Origin: Chitinophagales bacterium
GTDB lineage: Bacteria > Bacteroidota > Bacteroidia > Chitinophagales > JABDMM01
Direction: 5' to 3'
Length of the DNA stretch: 64,000 nt
Assembly (NCBI GenBank): GCA_013001465.1
Contig: JABDMM010000115.1
Location: forward strand, 19,571-83,570
A program made the position numbers and the translations under genes. Positions 54,249 through 64,000 of the stretch are shown piece by piece. The notes beneath the pieces were generated by a model that made no database searches, had not been told where the DNA came from, and saw only the letters and a list, made by a program, of their open reading frames with translations. Position 1 is the stretch's first letter. Every line of letters starts with the position of its first letter.

Positions 54249-54953
54249 ATGAAGTTCGGAGTAGTTGTTTTTCCTGGTTCCAATTGCGATCGAGATATGG
54301 TTCATGTGCTGTCAAATGTGATGCAACAGAAGGTTCGCACAATTTGGCATAAGGACGAGACCATCGGTGATCTTAAAACTGAAGACTGTATCGTGCTTCC
54401 GGGCGGATTTTCATATGGAGATTATCTACGTACCGGAGCGATCGCCCGATTTTCTCCGGTCATGAATGCAGTGATCGACTTTGCAAATAAAGGCGGTAAG
54501 GTTATCGGAATTTGCAACGGGTTTCAAATACTTTGTGAAAGCCACCTCCTGCCTGGTGCGCTCCTGAAAAACAACAACCAGAAGTATGTGTGTAAGAATG
54601 TGTTCTTAAAATGTGTTTCAAGCAACCACTTCATCAGCAATTCGATAGAAAAAGACAGAATATTGAAGATACCGATCGCACATGGCGATGGTCGCTATTA
54701 TACTGATGAGAAGACACTAATGCAACTTAAAGAAAACGATCAAATTATTTTCAAATACTGTGACGAAAACGGAAGTATCACTGAAACTTCAAATCCAAAC
54801 GGTTCGATCGCCAACATTGCCGGGATATGCAATGAGAAGAGAAATGTATTCGGAATGATGCCACATCCGGAGAGGGCTTCTGAAAAAGCAATGGGAAATT
54901 GTGATGGTGAGTTGTTATTCTCATCCATACTAAAAGAATTTCAGTTCGCTTAG
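54249..54953 (+). CDS. purQ: phosphoribosylformylglycinamidine synthase subunit PurQ
   Basis: VVVFPGSNCDRDMVHVL...LPGGFSYGDYLRTGAIARFSP...GICNGFQILCE...IPIAHGDGRYY...GMMPHPERASE. Confidence 0.96.
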   Translation: MKFGVVVFPGSNCDRDMVHVLSNVMQQKVRTIWHKDETIGDLKTEDCIVLPGGFSYGDYLRTGAIARFSPVMNAVIDFANKGGKVIGICNGFQILCESHLLPGALLKNNNQKYVCKNVFLKCVSSNHFISNSIEKDRILKIPIAHGDGRYYTDEKTLMQLKENDQIIFKYCDENGSITETSNPNGSIANIAGICNEKRNVFGMMPHPERASEKAMGNCDGELLFSSILKEFQFA

Positions 54954-55022
54954 ATCGTGGATTTAGAAACTAATTTTATTTCCCCTTCGTTGTATTAACA
55001 TTTGCCTCAAAAAGGGATTCCT

Positions 55023-57563
55023 ATGACGCGTAACATCTTGACTATACTACTTTGTCTTACTTTTCTCCCATCCGGATTCTCGCAGATCTTCGACCCGGTG
55101 GATTGGTCTTATCAAAGTGAACAACTAGAAGATGGCGATTATGCGATCATCTTTAAAGCCGATATTGAAAATGGTTGGTACCTATATAGTCAGTTTGTCG
55201 ATGAAGATGGACCAATACCTACTGCATTTACTTTTGAAGAGAATGCAAAGCTGGAAATCATAGGTGATGCTACTGAAAGTGGACCAAAGATCAAAGAGGG
55301 TTATGATAAGATGTTCGACATGAACATTAAAAAGTTTGCCAATTCCGCAAAATTTATTCAAAAGATCAATCCTACCGAGTCCACTACAGCTTCAGGTTAT
55401 ATCACTTTCATGGTATGTGATGATGAGCGATGCTTGCCTCCCACAGATGTGGATTTTTCTATTCCGATAGTGCTGAATGAAAAGAAAGAAGCAGCTCCAG
55501 TTGAGAAAGATAATCCAGATAAAGATGGAAGCGGATCTATTGAAGAACCAAATAATAAAACAGTTGAAGCTGATCTAAATGAGAAACCCGAAACAGAAGA
55601 TATAGAAAGTGAGATCTTGAAACCGGTTGAATGGAAAGTATCCGGTGAACGTAATGGAGACCTGATCGATCTTACATTTAAAGCTGAAATAGAAAAAGGA
55701 TGGTACGTATACTCTCAGAATGTCCCACCGGATGGCCCTGTTGCTACCTCATTTCACTACGATACGATCGATGCATACAGTTTCCCAGCCCCGGTAAGCG
55801 AAAGCGGTCCTAAAATAAAAGAAGGCTTTGATGAGATCTTTGGAATGGATATAAAAAAGTATGCTCGTGGTGTGGAATTCAAACATAGTATTAAAATTAA
55901 TGACACGGAGATCAAGGAGATAAAGGGATACTTTGAATTTATGACTTGCGATGATTCTAAGTGTTTGCCTCCTGAATTCATAGACTTTAAGATAAATGTT
56001 GCAAATGGAGAAGCATCAATTTTTGATCCTGCATTGGAAGATAATGCTGAAGTCTTTGAAGCGGAGCAACTCGATCTTGGACTTGGATATGAACCAGAAG
56101 AAAAGAAGAAAAGCGCAATCTGGGTGTTTCTTTTTGGTGTTTTTGGAGGTTTGTTCGCATTGCTTACCCCTTGCGTATTCCCTATGATACCGCTTACGGT
56201 GAGTTTTTTCACCAAAAGTTCAGGTAATGGATCCGGACTTTTAAATGCTATGTTATATGGATTGGCAATTTTTGCGATCTATGTTCTTTTAAGTGCACCT
56301 TTCCATCTTTTGAATCTTGCACCGGACATCCTTAATCAAATCTCAACCAGTGTTGGTCTAAATGTTTTCTTCTTCCTGATATTTGTCGCTTTTGCAATTT
56401 CCTTTTTCGGTTATTATGAACTTACCATGCCTTCATCACTTGCGAACAAAGTAAGTCAGGCTGAAGGCAGAGGTGGATTGATAGGAATCTTCTTTATGGC
56501 ACTAACACTGGCGATCGTTTCGTTCTCTTGTACCGGACCGATCATCGGTACCTTACTCGCAGGAACGCTTTCTCAGGGAGCATGGCATCTAACCGCAGGA
56601 ATGGCAGGATTCGGTCTTGCACTTGGTCTGCCTTTCGCTTTGTTTGCACTATTCCCAAGTTGGCTAAATAATCTACCAAAGTCTGGCGGATGGATGAATT
56701 CGGTGAAAGTGGTTCTGGGGTTTGCTGAACTTGCCTTGGCATTGAAGTTTTTATCGGTAGCAGATCTTGTTGCGCACTGGGGACTTCTTAAAAGAGAAGT
56801 GTTCTTTGGTTTGTGGATCGTGATTTGTCTTCTAACTATTCTTTACCTCATAAAAGTCATCCATTTCCCTCATGATAGCAGAAACAGAAGACTTGGGAAG
56901 TTTGGTATTGCGTTCACGATTATTCTTGCTGCTTTTACAATTTATTTAATTCCGGGGCTATTCGGAAAAAATGTCTCACTTATTTCCGGGTTCCCACCAC
57001 CGATGTATTACAGAATTTTCGAGTCTAATGTTGCTGATGCAGAATTCGAAACCAACGTGACCGAAGAAGAACTGGCGGAATTCAAATTTTCAAAAGATTG
57101 CCCATACGGCGTTCCTTGTTTTAAAGACTTCTTCGAAGCTGAGAGGTATGCCAAACAGGTAGACAAGCCTATTTTAGTGGATTTTACCGGTTTTGGCTGT
57201 GTAAACTGTCGAAAAATGGAAGAAAATGTCTGGCCGGAAGAAGGAATATTGGACTTACTGGGAAGCGAGCTGGTTTTAGCCTCACTCTATGTTGATGACA
57301 GAGAAGCTCTTCCCGAAGATCAAGTCAGAATCGCAGTTTCTGGCAATTACAGCAAGAAACTACGTAACGTAGGAAATAAATGGTCGTTCTTTCAAACCAT
57401 AAACTTTAAGGAAAACTCCCAACCATCATACGTAATCCTTACTCCAGATCGAGAGATCATAATGGAACCTGTTGGATACACTCCTAATCCAAGTAAGTTT
57501 AAAGGAATGCTCAACAAGGCCATAAAAGACTTTAAAGACCAGTCCCTCACAAGCACAGATTAG
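55023..57563 (+). CDS. dsbD: DsbD-type thiol:disulfide interchange protein with two tandem N-terminal domains
   Basis: TM core (FGGLFALLTPCVFPMIPLTVSFFTK), C-terminal thioredoxin-like FTGFGCVNCRKMEENVW; duplicated N-terminal domain. ATG at 55023 gives the signal peptide MTRNILTILLCLTFLPSGFSQ. Confidence 0.92.
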   Translation: MTRNILTILLCLTFLPSGFSQIFDPVDWSYQSEQLEDGDYAIIFKADIENGWYLYSQFVDEDGPIPTAFTFEENAKLEIIGDATESGPKIKEGYDKMFDMNIKKFANSAKFIQKINPTESTTASGYITFMVCDDERCLPPTDVDFSIPIVLNEKKEAAPVEKDNPDKDGSGSIEEPNNKTVEADLNEKPETEDIESEILKPVEWKVSGERNGDLIDLTFKAEIEKGWYVYSQNVPPDGPVATSFHYDTIDAYSFPAPVSESGPKIKEGFDEIFGMDIKKYARGVEFKHSIKINDTEIKEIKGYFEFMTCDDSKCLPPEFIDFKINVANGEASIFDPALEDNAEVFEAEQLDLGLGYEPEEKKKSAIWVFLFGVFGGLFALLTPCVFPMIPLTVSFFTKSSGNGSGLLNAMLYGLAIFAIYVLLSAPFHLLNLAPDILNQISTSVGLNVFFFLIFVAFAISFFGYYELTMPSSLANKVSQAEGRGGLIGIFFMALTLAIVSFSCTGPIIGTLLAGTLSQGAWHLTAGMAGFGLALGLPFALFALFPSWLNNLPKSGGWMNSVKVVLGFAELALALKFLSVADLVAHWGLLKREVFFGLWIVICLLTILYLIKVIHFPHDSRNRRLGKFGIAFTIILAAFTIYLIPGLFGKNVSLISGFPPPMYYRIFESNVADAEFETNVTEEELAEFKFSKDCPYGVPCFKDFFEAERYAKQVDKPILVDFTGFGCVNCRKMEENVWPEEGILDLLGSELVLASLYVDDREALPEDQVRIAVSGNYSKKLRNVGNKWSFFQTINFKENSQPSYVILTPDREIIMEPVGYTPNPSKFKGMLNKAIKDFKDQSLTSTD

Positions 57564-57634
57564 TATTTTATGACTTTTTGTCACAGGTTTCGCTGTGGCA
57601 CAGGCTTTGCATTGCAGTTCGAAAATATCAAACA

Positions 57635-59503
57635 ATGGCAAAAGGTAAGATCAAAGTCAATACCGATAATATTTTCCCGATCATTAAAAAGTTTCTCTAC
57701 TCAGACCATGAGATCTTTTTAAGAGAGCTCGTATCCAACGCGGTAGATGCGACACAAAAACTAAAAAAGCTCCATTCCATCGGAGAATATAAAGGAGATC
57801 TGGATGATCTTGCTATAAAGATCAGGATAGACAAAGAAAATGGCACCCTTCATGTGATCGATCAAGGAATTGGAATGACCGCCGAAGAGGTGAAGAAATA
57901 TATCAATCAGATCGCATTTTCATCCGCTGAATCATTCCTTGAAAAATTCAAAGACCTGGAAGATTCTGCTGCTATCATAGGACATTTCGGACTCGGGTTC
58001 TATTCCGCCTTTATGGTTTCCGATAAAGTCGAGCTGATAACAAAATCGTACAAAGATGAAGATGCGGCTTCCTGGACTTGTGATGGAACACCTAACTATG
58101 ATCTTAAGAAAGCAAATAAGACCGAGCGGGGCACAGAGGTAATCCTTCATATTGCAGATGACTCTAAAGAATTCCTTGAAGAAAACCGGATCTCGGATAT
58201 TCTCAATAAATACTGCAAGTTTCTCCCTATCGAGATCATATTTGGCGAACAGACAAAAACTGAAAAAGATAAAGATGGCAAGGAAGTTCAGACAAGTGAA
58301 CCGAAAGTCATAAACAATCCTAAACCGGCATGGATCCAAAAGCCTGCCAAGTTAAAAGATGAGGATTACCTTAATTTTTATAACGAGTTATATCCATTTT
58401 CGGAGCCACCGCTTTTCTGGATCCACCTTAATGTAGATTTTCCATTTAATCTTACTGGTATACTATACTTCCCAAAAATACAAGAGAGCAATTTCGAAAT
58501 TCAGAAAAAACGGATCCAGCTTTATAGCAATCAGGTTTTTGTTACTGACCAGGTGGAAGAGATCGTTCCCGAATTTCTTATGCTGCTCCAGGGTGTCATC
58601 GACTCTCCGGATATCCCTTTAAATGTATCAAGAAGCTATCTGCAGTCGGATGCAAACGTGAAGAAGATAAATAAATACATCAGTAAAAAAGTCGCTGATG
58701 AATTATCGAAACTATTCAGCAAAAAAAGACCTGATTTCGAAGAGAAATGGTCAAGTATCGGTTTGTTTGTGAAATATGGAATGATCAGTGATGAAAAATT
58801 CTATGAAAAAGCAAAATCATTCTGCTTACTCGAAAATATGGAAGGCAAGTTCTTCTCTATTGAGGAGTACAAAGAAAAAGTAAAAGCACTACAAACGGAT
58901 AAAAACAATAAAGTTGTCTTCCTTTATAGCAACCAGTTGGAAGATCAACACACCTATATCGAAGCTGCAAAAGAGCGATCTTATGAAGTGATAAAACTCG
59001 ATAATGTAATCGATAACCACTTTATGCAACAAGTGGAAATGAAATTTGATGATGTCGTTTTTAAGCGAGTAGATGCGGACACTCCTGAGAAACTGATCGA
59101 GAAAGAGAATGAAAACACTTCAGTACTATCTTCCGATGAAGAGGAAAAACTAAAGAATATTTATGCTGAAGTTGTTGAAAAACCGGAAGTAGAAATAGAA
59201 TTGCAGGCATTATCACCAAACGATCATCCAGTAATGATCACTAAACCCGAGATCAACAGGCGGATGAAAGAGATGGCGAGCATGGGTGGAGGAGCAATGT
59301 CATTCATGGGACAAATGCCAGACCAACTTAAACTTATTGTTAATACCAATCATCCATTGGCATCCAAGATCTTGAGGAGTAAAGCCAAGAAAAAGCAACT
59401 GGTTCAACAGCTCTTTGACCTTGCATTGCTTTCCCAAAATATGCTTAGAGGCTCAGATCTCACTGATTTTATTAACAGGAGTGTCGATGTTATAAATGAT
59501 TAA
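57635..59503 (+). CDS. htpG: molecular chaperone HtpG (Hsp90)
   Basis: EIFLRELVSNAVDATQKLKKL, VIDQGIGMTAEEVKKYINQIAFSSAESFLEKF, IGHFGLGFYSAFMVSDKVELIT. Start moved to ATG at 57635 (MAKGKIKVNTDNIFPIIKKFLYS). Confidence 0.96.
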   Translation: MAKGKIKVNTDNIFPIIKKFLYSDHEIFLRELVSNAVDATQKLKKLHSIGEYKGDLDDLAIKIRIDKENGTLHVIDQGIGMTAEEVKKYINQIAFSSAESFLEKFKDLEDSAAIIGHFGLGFYSAFMVSDKVELITKSYKDEDAASWTCDGTPNYDLKKANKTERGTEVILHIADDSKEFLEENRISDILNKYCKFLPIEIIFGEQTKTEKDKDGKEVQTSEPKVINNPKPAWIQKPAKLKDEDYLNFYNELYPFSEPPLFWIHLNVDFPFNLTGILYFPKIQESNFEIQKKRIQLYSNQVFVTDQVEEIVPEFLMLLQGVIDSPDIPLNVSRSYLQSDANVKKINKYISKKVADELSKLFSKKRPDFEEKWSSIGLFVKYGMISDEKFYEKAKSFCLLENMEGKFFSIEEYKEKVKALQTDKNNKVVFLYSNQLEDQHTYIEAAKERSYEVIKLDNVIDNHFMQQVEMKFDDVVFKRVDADTPEKLIEKENENTSVLSSDEEEKLKNIYAEVVEKPEVEIELQALSPNDHPVMITKPEINRRMKEMASMGGGAMSFMGQMPDQLKLIVNTNHPLASKILRSKAKKKQLVQQLFDLALLSQNMLRGSDLTDFINRSVDVIND

Positions 59504-59533
59504 CAATAGTTTTCTAAGTTTACCTCCTAAATA

Positions 59534-60916
59534 TTGATTGTTATGATCCGCTATCTCCTTATTTTATCTGTTGTTGTATTGGCATCATGTAATAAAGTTC
59601 AGAAAGAACCTGTTGAAGATAAACAGCAGGTCAAAACTGAAATACCAGGCGACCCGATCGAATGGACAAAGAATCTGAACATTTATGAGGTTAATATTAG
59701 GCAATTCACTAAAGAAGGAACCTTTGATGCTTTTGCAATGCACCTGCCAAGATTGCAGGAAATGGGTGTTAAAATACTATGGCTGATGCCTATTCAGCCT
59801 ATTGGTATCGAAAAAAGGAAGGGTAGTTTAGGAAGCTACTACTCTATTAAGGATTATACCGACGTCAATCCTGAATTTGGAACCATGGTTGATCTCAAAA
59901 ACCTCGTAGACGATGCCCATGACAGGGGAATGTATGTTATTCTGGATTGGGTTGCCAATCACTCAGCATGGGATATCGATCTTGTTGAAAAACACCCTGA
60001 ATGGTTTACAAGAGATGAGAATGGGAATATGATCCCACCGGTGCCAGATTGGTCAGATGTGGTAGATTTTAATTATGAAGAGAAAGGGTTGTGGGAATAC
60101 ATGATAAATGCTATGAAGTTTTGGGTTGAAGAAGCCAATATTGACGGATACAGATGTGATGTGGCAGGAGAAGTTCCACTTGAATTCTGGCAACAAGCGT
60201 TAGATGAACTTCAAAAGATCAAACCTGAAGTCTTTATGCTTGCAGAACATGAAAGTCCGGATGATCATAATGATGCTTTTCATATGACTTACGGATGGGA
60301 AATGCATCATATCATGAATGAAATGGCAAAAGGGAAAATGGACCTCAAAGACTTACATGCATACTTCGTAAAAGAAGACAGCCTTTATCCGCAAGAAGCA
60401 TATCGAATGCATTTCATCACAAATCATGATGAAAACTCATGGAATGGAACAGTTGAAGAAAGAATGGGAGAAGCTGCCGAAGCATTTGCAGTACTTTCTG
60501 TCACTGCAGAACAATCGATGCCTTTGATATATAACGGACAAGAAGCCGGACTTAACAAGAGATTAGCATTTTTCGAAAAAGATGAGATCGAGTGGAAAGA
60601 ACACCCAATGGGTAAGTTCTATGAAAAACTACTAAAGCTGAAATTAAAGAATGAAGCTTTGTGGAATGGAATTTATGGTGGCGATGTGGAACTTATCGAT
60701 AACAACAAAATGGACAACGTGCTATCTTTTAGAAGAGAAATGAATGGCGATAAAGTTCTTGTCGTATTGAATTTGTCTAAGGAATCTGTAACTGTTGAAT
60801 TAGCTAATACTGATGAAGGCGAACTCAAGGATCTATTCACCGGAGAGCGGGTTGAGATTAATGCAAAGCATAAAGAAGAACTCGCATCTTGGGGTTATCG
60901 CTTGTATCATAATTAG
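59534..60916 (+). CDS. GH13 alpha-amylase family lipoprotein
   Basis: Lipobox VVVLASC; VNIRQFTKEGTFDAFAMHLPRLQEMGVKILWLMPIQPIG; VILDWVANHSAWD; DGYRCDVAGEVP; FITNHDENSW. Confidence 0.93.
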   Translation: MIVMIRYLLILSVVVLASCNKVQKEPVEDKQQVKTEIPGDPIEWTKNLNIYEVNIRQFTKEGTFDAFAMHLPRLQEMGVKILWLMPIQPIGIEKRKGSLGSYYSIKDYTDVNPEFGTMVDLKNLVDDAHDRGMYVILDWVANHSAWDIDLVEKHPEWFTRDENGNMIPPVPDWSDVVDFNYEEKGLWEYMINAMKFWVEEANIDGYRCDVAGEVPLEFWQQALDELQKIKPEVFMLAEHESPDDHNDAFHMTYGWEMHHIMNEMAKGKMDLKDLHAYFVKEDSLYPQEAYRMHFITNHDENSWNGTVEERMGEAAEAFAVLSVTAEQSMPLIYNGQEAGLNKRLAFFEKDEIEWKEHPMGKFYEKLLKLKLKNEALWNGIYGGDVELIDNNKMDNVLSFRREMNGDKVLVVLNLSKESVTVELANTDEGELKDLFTGERVEINAKHKEELASWGYRLYHN

Positions 60917-61119
60917 GCTTGAAGTAGAATAATACAGCCTCATGTAATTATATGTTCTATTGTTCGTCCTATTCAAAATCAGATATCCTTAAAGAAATCG
61001 AAAGAAAACCCCGGCTATTCAAAAGCTCAAATGTCGTTCTATTCAAACCTCAAAAGTTGAACTGAACGCTAATGAATATATGTTAAAAGATTTTATACAG
61101 AAAAGTATTACCAGAGTTT

Positions 61120-62046
61120 CTAGCTGTGTACAACAGTAATTCCAGGGAAAAGAAACGGTCCAACAGCACCTATCAACCCTGCATTGTTTCCCAATTCCGC
61201 TTTTTCGATCTCAAGTTCATTTAAGTAGTAGGGTGTGAGATACTTATCCAGTGCTTGTTTCACACCGGTTAGAATAAATTCATAAGCAACACTAATTCCA
61301 CCTCCAATTATGATATGTTTAATATCCATAATTCTGATCGGTGCCACTAAACCCTCGCCGAGGAGGAATCCGGTATATTCAAAAACATGAGACGCGAACT
61401 CATCGCCTGATTGCGCTGCTTCAACAAGAAGAGGGATCTTTATCTCTTTATTCTGAAGACTGCTATCTGGAAATTTCTCAATAACCGAACTGGCATAAGC
61501 TAAAATTCCTCTTTTAGCAGTGAGGTCTTCAAGATGTTTTTGATCTCTGGAAATACAGTGACCGAATTCCATCGAATTCCCTCCGGCACCCATGAACAGT
61601 TGCCTGTCCATTATTGCTGCCCCGCCAATTCCTGTTCCTATTGTCAGAAATATAAAGTCGTCCGGCACCCTTGACTTACGAAACACTACCTCACCGATAG
61701 CTGCTGCTCCTGCATCATTCTCTATTACAAAAGAGACGGCAGGAAACTGATCTTTAAGAGAAGAATGAAGGTTGAGTCCATTTATCTGTGGAATCGCAGG
61801 AACCTCAAGGATCGTTCTTCTTTTCAGATCAACCAGCCCCGGAACTCCGATCCCTACTTTATTAATGTTGGGATGATCATGAAGATATTCCTTCAGCTGG
61901 GATTTAAATTTTGAAATAAATCCATCCGAACTCTCTACCCAGGTTCTGGTATGAAACTTTTCAAAATTACTGATCGTCCCATGTTCGTTAACCACAGCCA
62001 TTTTGACAAATGTTCCACCAATATCAATTCCAATAAAGTAATCCAT
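61120..62046 (-). CDS. ROK family sugar kinase (glucokinase-like)
   Basis: FIGIDIGGTFVKMAVVNEHG; GIGVPGLVDLKRRTILEVPAIP; VIENDAGAAAIGEVVFRKS; LTIGTGIGGAAIMDRQLFMGAGGNSMEFGHC. The CxCGxxGC motif common in ROK proteins is absent in the expected position. Confidence 0.88.
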   Translation of the reverse strand: MDYFIGIDIGGTFVKMAVVNEHGTISNFEKFHTRTWVESSDGFISKFKSQLKEYLHDHPNINKVGIGVPGLVDLKRRTILEVPAIPQINGLNLHSSLKDQFPAVSFVIENDAGAAAIGEVVFRKSRVPDDFIFLTIGTGIGGAAIMDRQLFMGAGGNSMEFGHCISRDQKHLEDLTAKRGILAYASSVIEKFPDSSLQNKEIKIPLLVEAAQSGDEFASHVFEYTGFLLGEGLVAPIRIMDIKHIIIGGGISVAYEFILTGVKQALDKYLTPYYLNELEIEKAELGNNAGLIGAVGPFLFPGITVVHS

Positions 62047-62155
62047 ATCGGTCTAAAGATATAGGTTGACATTATGAAATATTGAATTTTACCTGAAAAA
62101 ATTATGCTATTACGCACAATAATGGATAATTTTCAGTTTAAACAGAAAAAAGAGT

Positions 62156-62656
62156 ATGTCAGTACAAAGTGGAGTTAGAGAAATAGTTGCGCTCATCGAT
62201 CAGTATAAACTCAATACAAGATTGTTTAACAATGTGATCGAAGAAATTACAGAAGAGAAAAGCAACGAGAAATTAAGCGATAACACAAACAATGTAAAGT
62301 GGTTAGTTGGTCATCTATTGAATGCCAGGTACGGAATTGCAAATTTGATCGGTGTTATGGAAGAAGATCCTAATGAAGATATGTTTGGGCATGGAAAAAG
62401 TATTGAAGAGGATATCAAATATCCGAGCATCTCATCTCTGAGAAAACAATGGAACGAGTTTTCGCCATCAATGATAAATAAGTTGGAGTCTATGACTGAA
62501 GATGATTTGAATAAAAAAGCACCCTTTCAGCTTCCAATTGAAGATCATACTATATTAGGTGCGATCTCGTTCTTTGCCCATCACGAAGCATATCATATTG
62601 GTCAATTAGGCATTCTTAGGAAATATCTGGATTACGGATCTATGAAATATGTTTAA
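62156..62656 (+). CDS. DinB family protein
   Basis: VKWLVGHLLNARYGIANLIG...ISFFAHHEAYHIGQLGILRKYLDYG; DinB-type His ligands. Confidence 0.85.
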   Translation: MSVQSGVREIVALIDQYKLNTRLFNNVIEEITEEKSNEKLSDNTNNVKWLVGHLLNARYGIANLIGVMEEDPNEDMFGHGKSIEEDIKYPSISSLRKQWNEFSPSMINKLESMTEDDLNKKAPFQLPIEDHTILGAISFFAHHEAYHIGQLGILRKYLDYGSMKYV

Positions 62657-62831
62657 CAAATCTCCCCAGATCCTCAAACAAAAATTCCCATCTGGATTTC
62701 ATAATCAATGAATTGATAGTACTTTTGGGAAGTTCTAACATTTATTTTATATATTTATTGCCTATTTGATAGGGCTGGTAGCCTTATGTCACAACAGATA
62801 GAAGATTTTATTTAACCAAAAACCCTAAATC

Positions 62832-64000
62832 ATGAGAAAACTGACGAGTTTGATCGTTACGATTATGCTTATAATCGCTGGCGCACTTTCTTTTCCTCAG
62901 TTAACGAATGCAGGAACATCACCATATTGTTCTGCTGAAGTTACACACTTTGGGATACCCGCTGAAACGGCTTCCAAGATTATTTTAACAGTTAAAAATT
63001 TAAGCCCAACTTCCATGCTCGTAGAGATCGGATCGGCTGATTTTGATCCTGTTGATTTTCTACTAGTAAACGGAGGAAGTGGCGCGACCATTTCTCCAGA
63101 AGATACTTCAACTTCCGGTAAAATTAGTAGAACACTTTCCTGGGCTACCGCTCAAGACAGTGTTACGCTTAACATACTTTGGAGTAAAGTTTCATTTGGT
63201 GGGAACTGGCAATTGAGTACGTCAGATGTAACACTGGCTGTAGGAGATACCTGCTCTCAAAGTACTGGTCCTCCAACAATTTCTAATACAGCCCAGTATT
63301 GTAATACACCAGTTACACACTTTGCAGGTGATCCACCATCCGCAATTAACTTGACGATAGCAAATATTGATGCCACGTCTATGATCGTCGAGATCGAATC
63401 TGCGGATGCTGATCCTGTCGACTTTTTACTTGTTCTAAACGGCAGTGGTGCAAATATTTCCGGTGAGAACACCTCAGCAGGCAAAATAAGCAGAACACTT
63501 ACATGGGCAATTGCTCCTGATAGTGTTGATCTTAATATATTGTGGAGCAAAGTTTCTTTTGGAGGTAATTGGCAGTTGAGTACCTCAGATATAACAGTAG
63601 CCTTTGCAGATACTTGTGCGGGTGGTGGTACACCTGGAACACCAGGATGTACAGATGCTAGTGCCGCCAACTACAACCCATCTGCAACTACTGATGATGG
63701 AAGTTGTCTTTACGATATCATTTTCTCCGTAGACATGAATTGTATGGATCCACAGGTTGCATTTACAGATGTCAATGTAACAGGACCCGGTGTCGGATGG
63801 TGTGCGAATTGCCTGCCTCTTGTCGATCAAGGTAGTGGAATCTGGTCAAATACTTTCCAATTCCCGGCAGGTACATTTGAATATAAATACAATGTAAACA
63901 GTTTTGCATCTCAGGAAAATCTCGTGGATGATATGCAAGGAGGAGCCACTTGTGCTCCGATCACTGACTTTAATACTTATGCTAATAGAACAGTCGATAT
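62832..64000 (+). CDS. large secreted protein with two tandem homologous domains plus GCTDxxAxNYNPxATxDDGSC motif (truncated by window end)
   Basis: Manual translation from ATG at 62832: MRKLTSLIVTIMLIIAGALSFPQLTNAGTSPYCSAEVTHFGIPAETASKIILTVKN...; frame open to the last base; not listed in ORF track because it is unterminated. Confidence 0.85.
   Translation, partial: MRKLTSLIVTIMLIIAGALSFPQLTNAGTSPYCSAEVTHFGIPAETASKIILTVKNLSPTSMLVEIGSADFDPVDFLLVNGGSGATISPEDTSTSGKISRTLSWATAQDSVTLNILWSKVSFGGNWQLSTSDVTLAVGDTCSQSTGPPTISNTAQYCNTPVTHFAGDPPSAINLTIANIDATSMIVEIESADADPVDFLLVLNGSGANISGENTSAGKISRTLTWAIAPDSVDLNILWSKVSFGGNWQLSTSDITVAFADTCAGGGTPGTPGCTDASAANYNPSATTDDGSCLYDIIFSVDMNCMDPQVAFTDVNVTGPGVGWCANCLPLVDQGSGIWSNTFQFPAGTFEYKYNVNSFASQENLVDDMQGGATCAPITDFNTYANRTVD

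Noticed and set aside
62720-62727. TACTTTTG as promoter of the terminal secreted protein gene
   Set aside because: Fits TAnnTTTG but lies ~105 bp from the ATG and has no -33 partner; too weak to list as a feature.
62657-62831. Possible structured leader RNA upstream of the terminal secreted protein
   Set aside because: No recognisable aptamer motif or strong inverted repeat seen by eye.

Overview
This 64 kb window looks like an ordinary, gene-dense core-chromosome segment of a Bacteroidota bacterium. Supporting signs are SprA (type IX secretion/gliding translocon), T9SS-type C-terminal sorting domains, a MurF-Alr fusion, DUF4837/DUF4286/DUF6427-type proteins, and several TAnnTTTG promoter-like elements. 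Recognisable content: RidA (truncated by the window start), M43-type metalloprotease, fused acyl-CoA mutase IcmF, transketolase N-terminal half, ruvA-sprA-gcvH-vanZ-tonB block, K+ channel, TPR protein, a large T9SS-sorted adhesin-like protein, murF-alr, GT39-like glycosyltransferase, a protein with a LecA-like C-terminus, prfA, lpxH, LUD protein, ftsH, rsfS, birA, metF, a SAM-I riboswitch with metH, a TIGR01777-type epimerase, a peptide ABC transporter set (two binding proteins, two permeases), purQ, dsbD, htpG, a GH13 amylase, a ROK kinase, a DinB protein, and a secreted repeat protein truncated by the window end. I saw no CRISPR array, prophage, transposon, rRNA or tRNA. I found no convincing dedicated novel system. 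The best second-look items are the SAM-I riboswitch with an unusual expression platform, the ABC permeases with large insertions and no local ATPase, the LecA-like domain on a bacteroidotal secreted protein, the tandem-duplicated domains in DsbD and in the terminal secreted protein, a short intergenic 3x repeat, and a small uncalled membrane ORF. All family assignments are from reading motifs, not from database searches.
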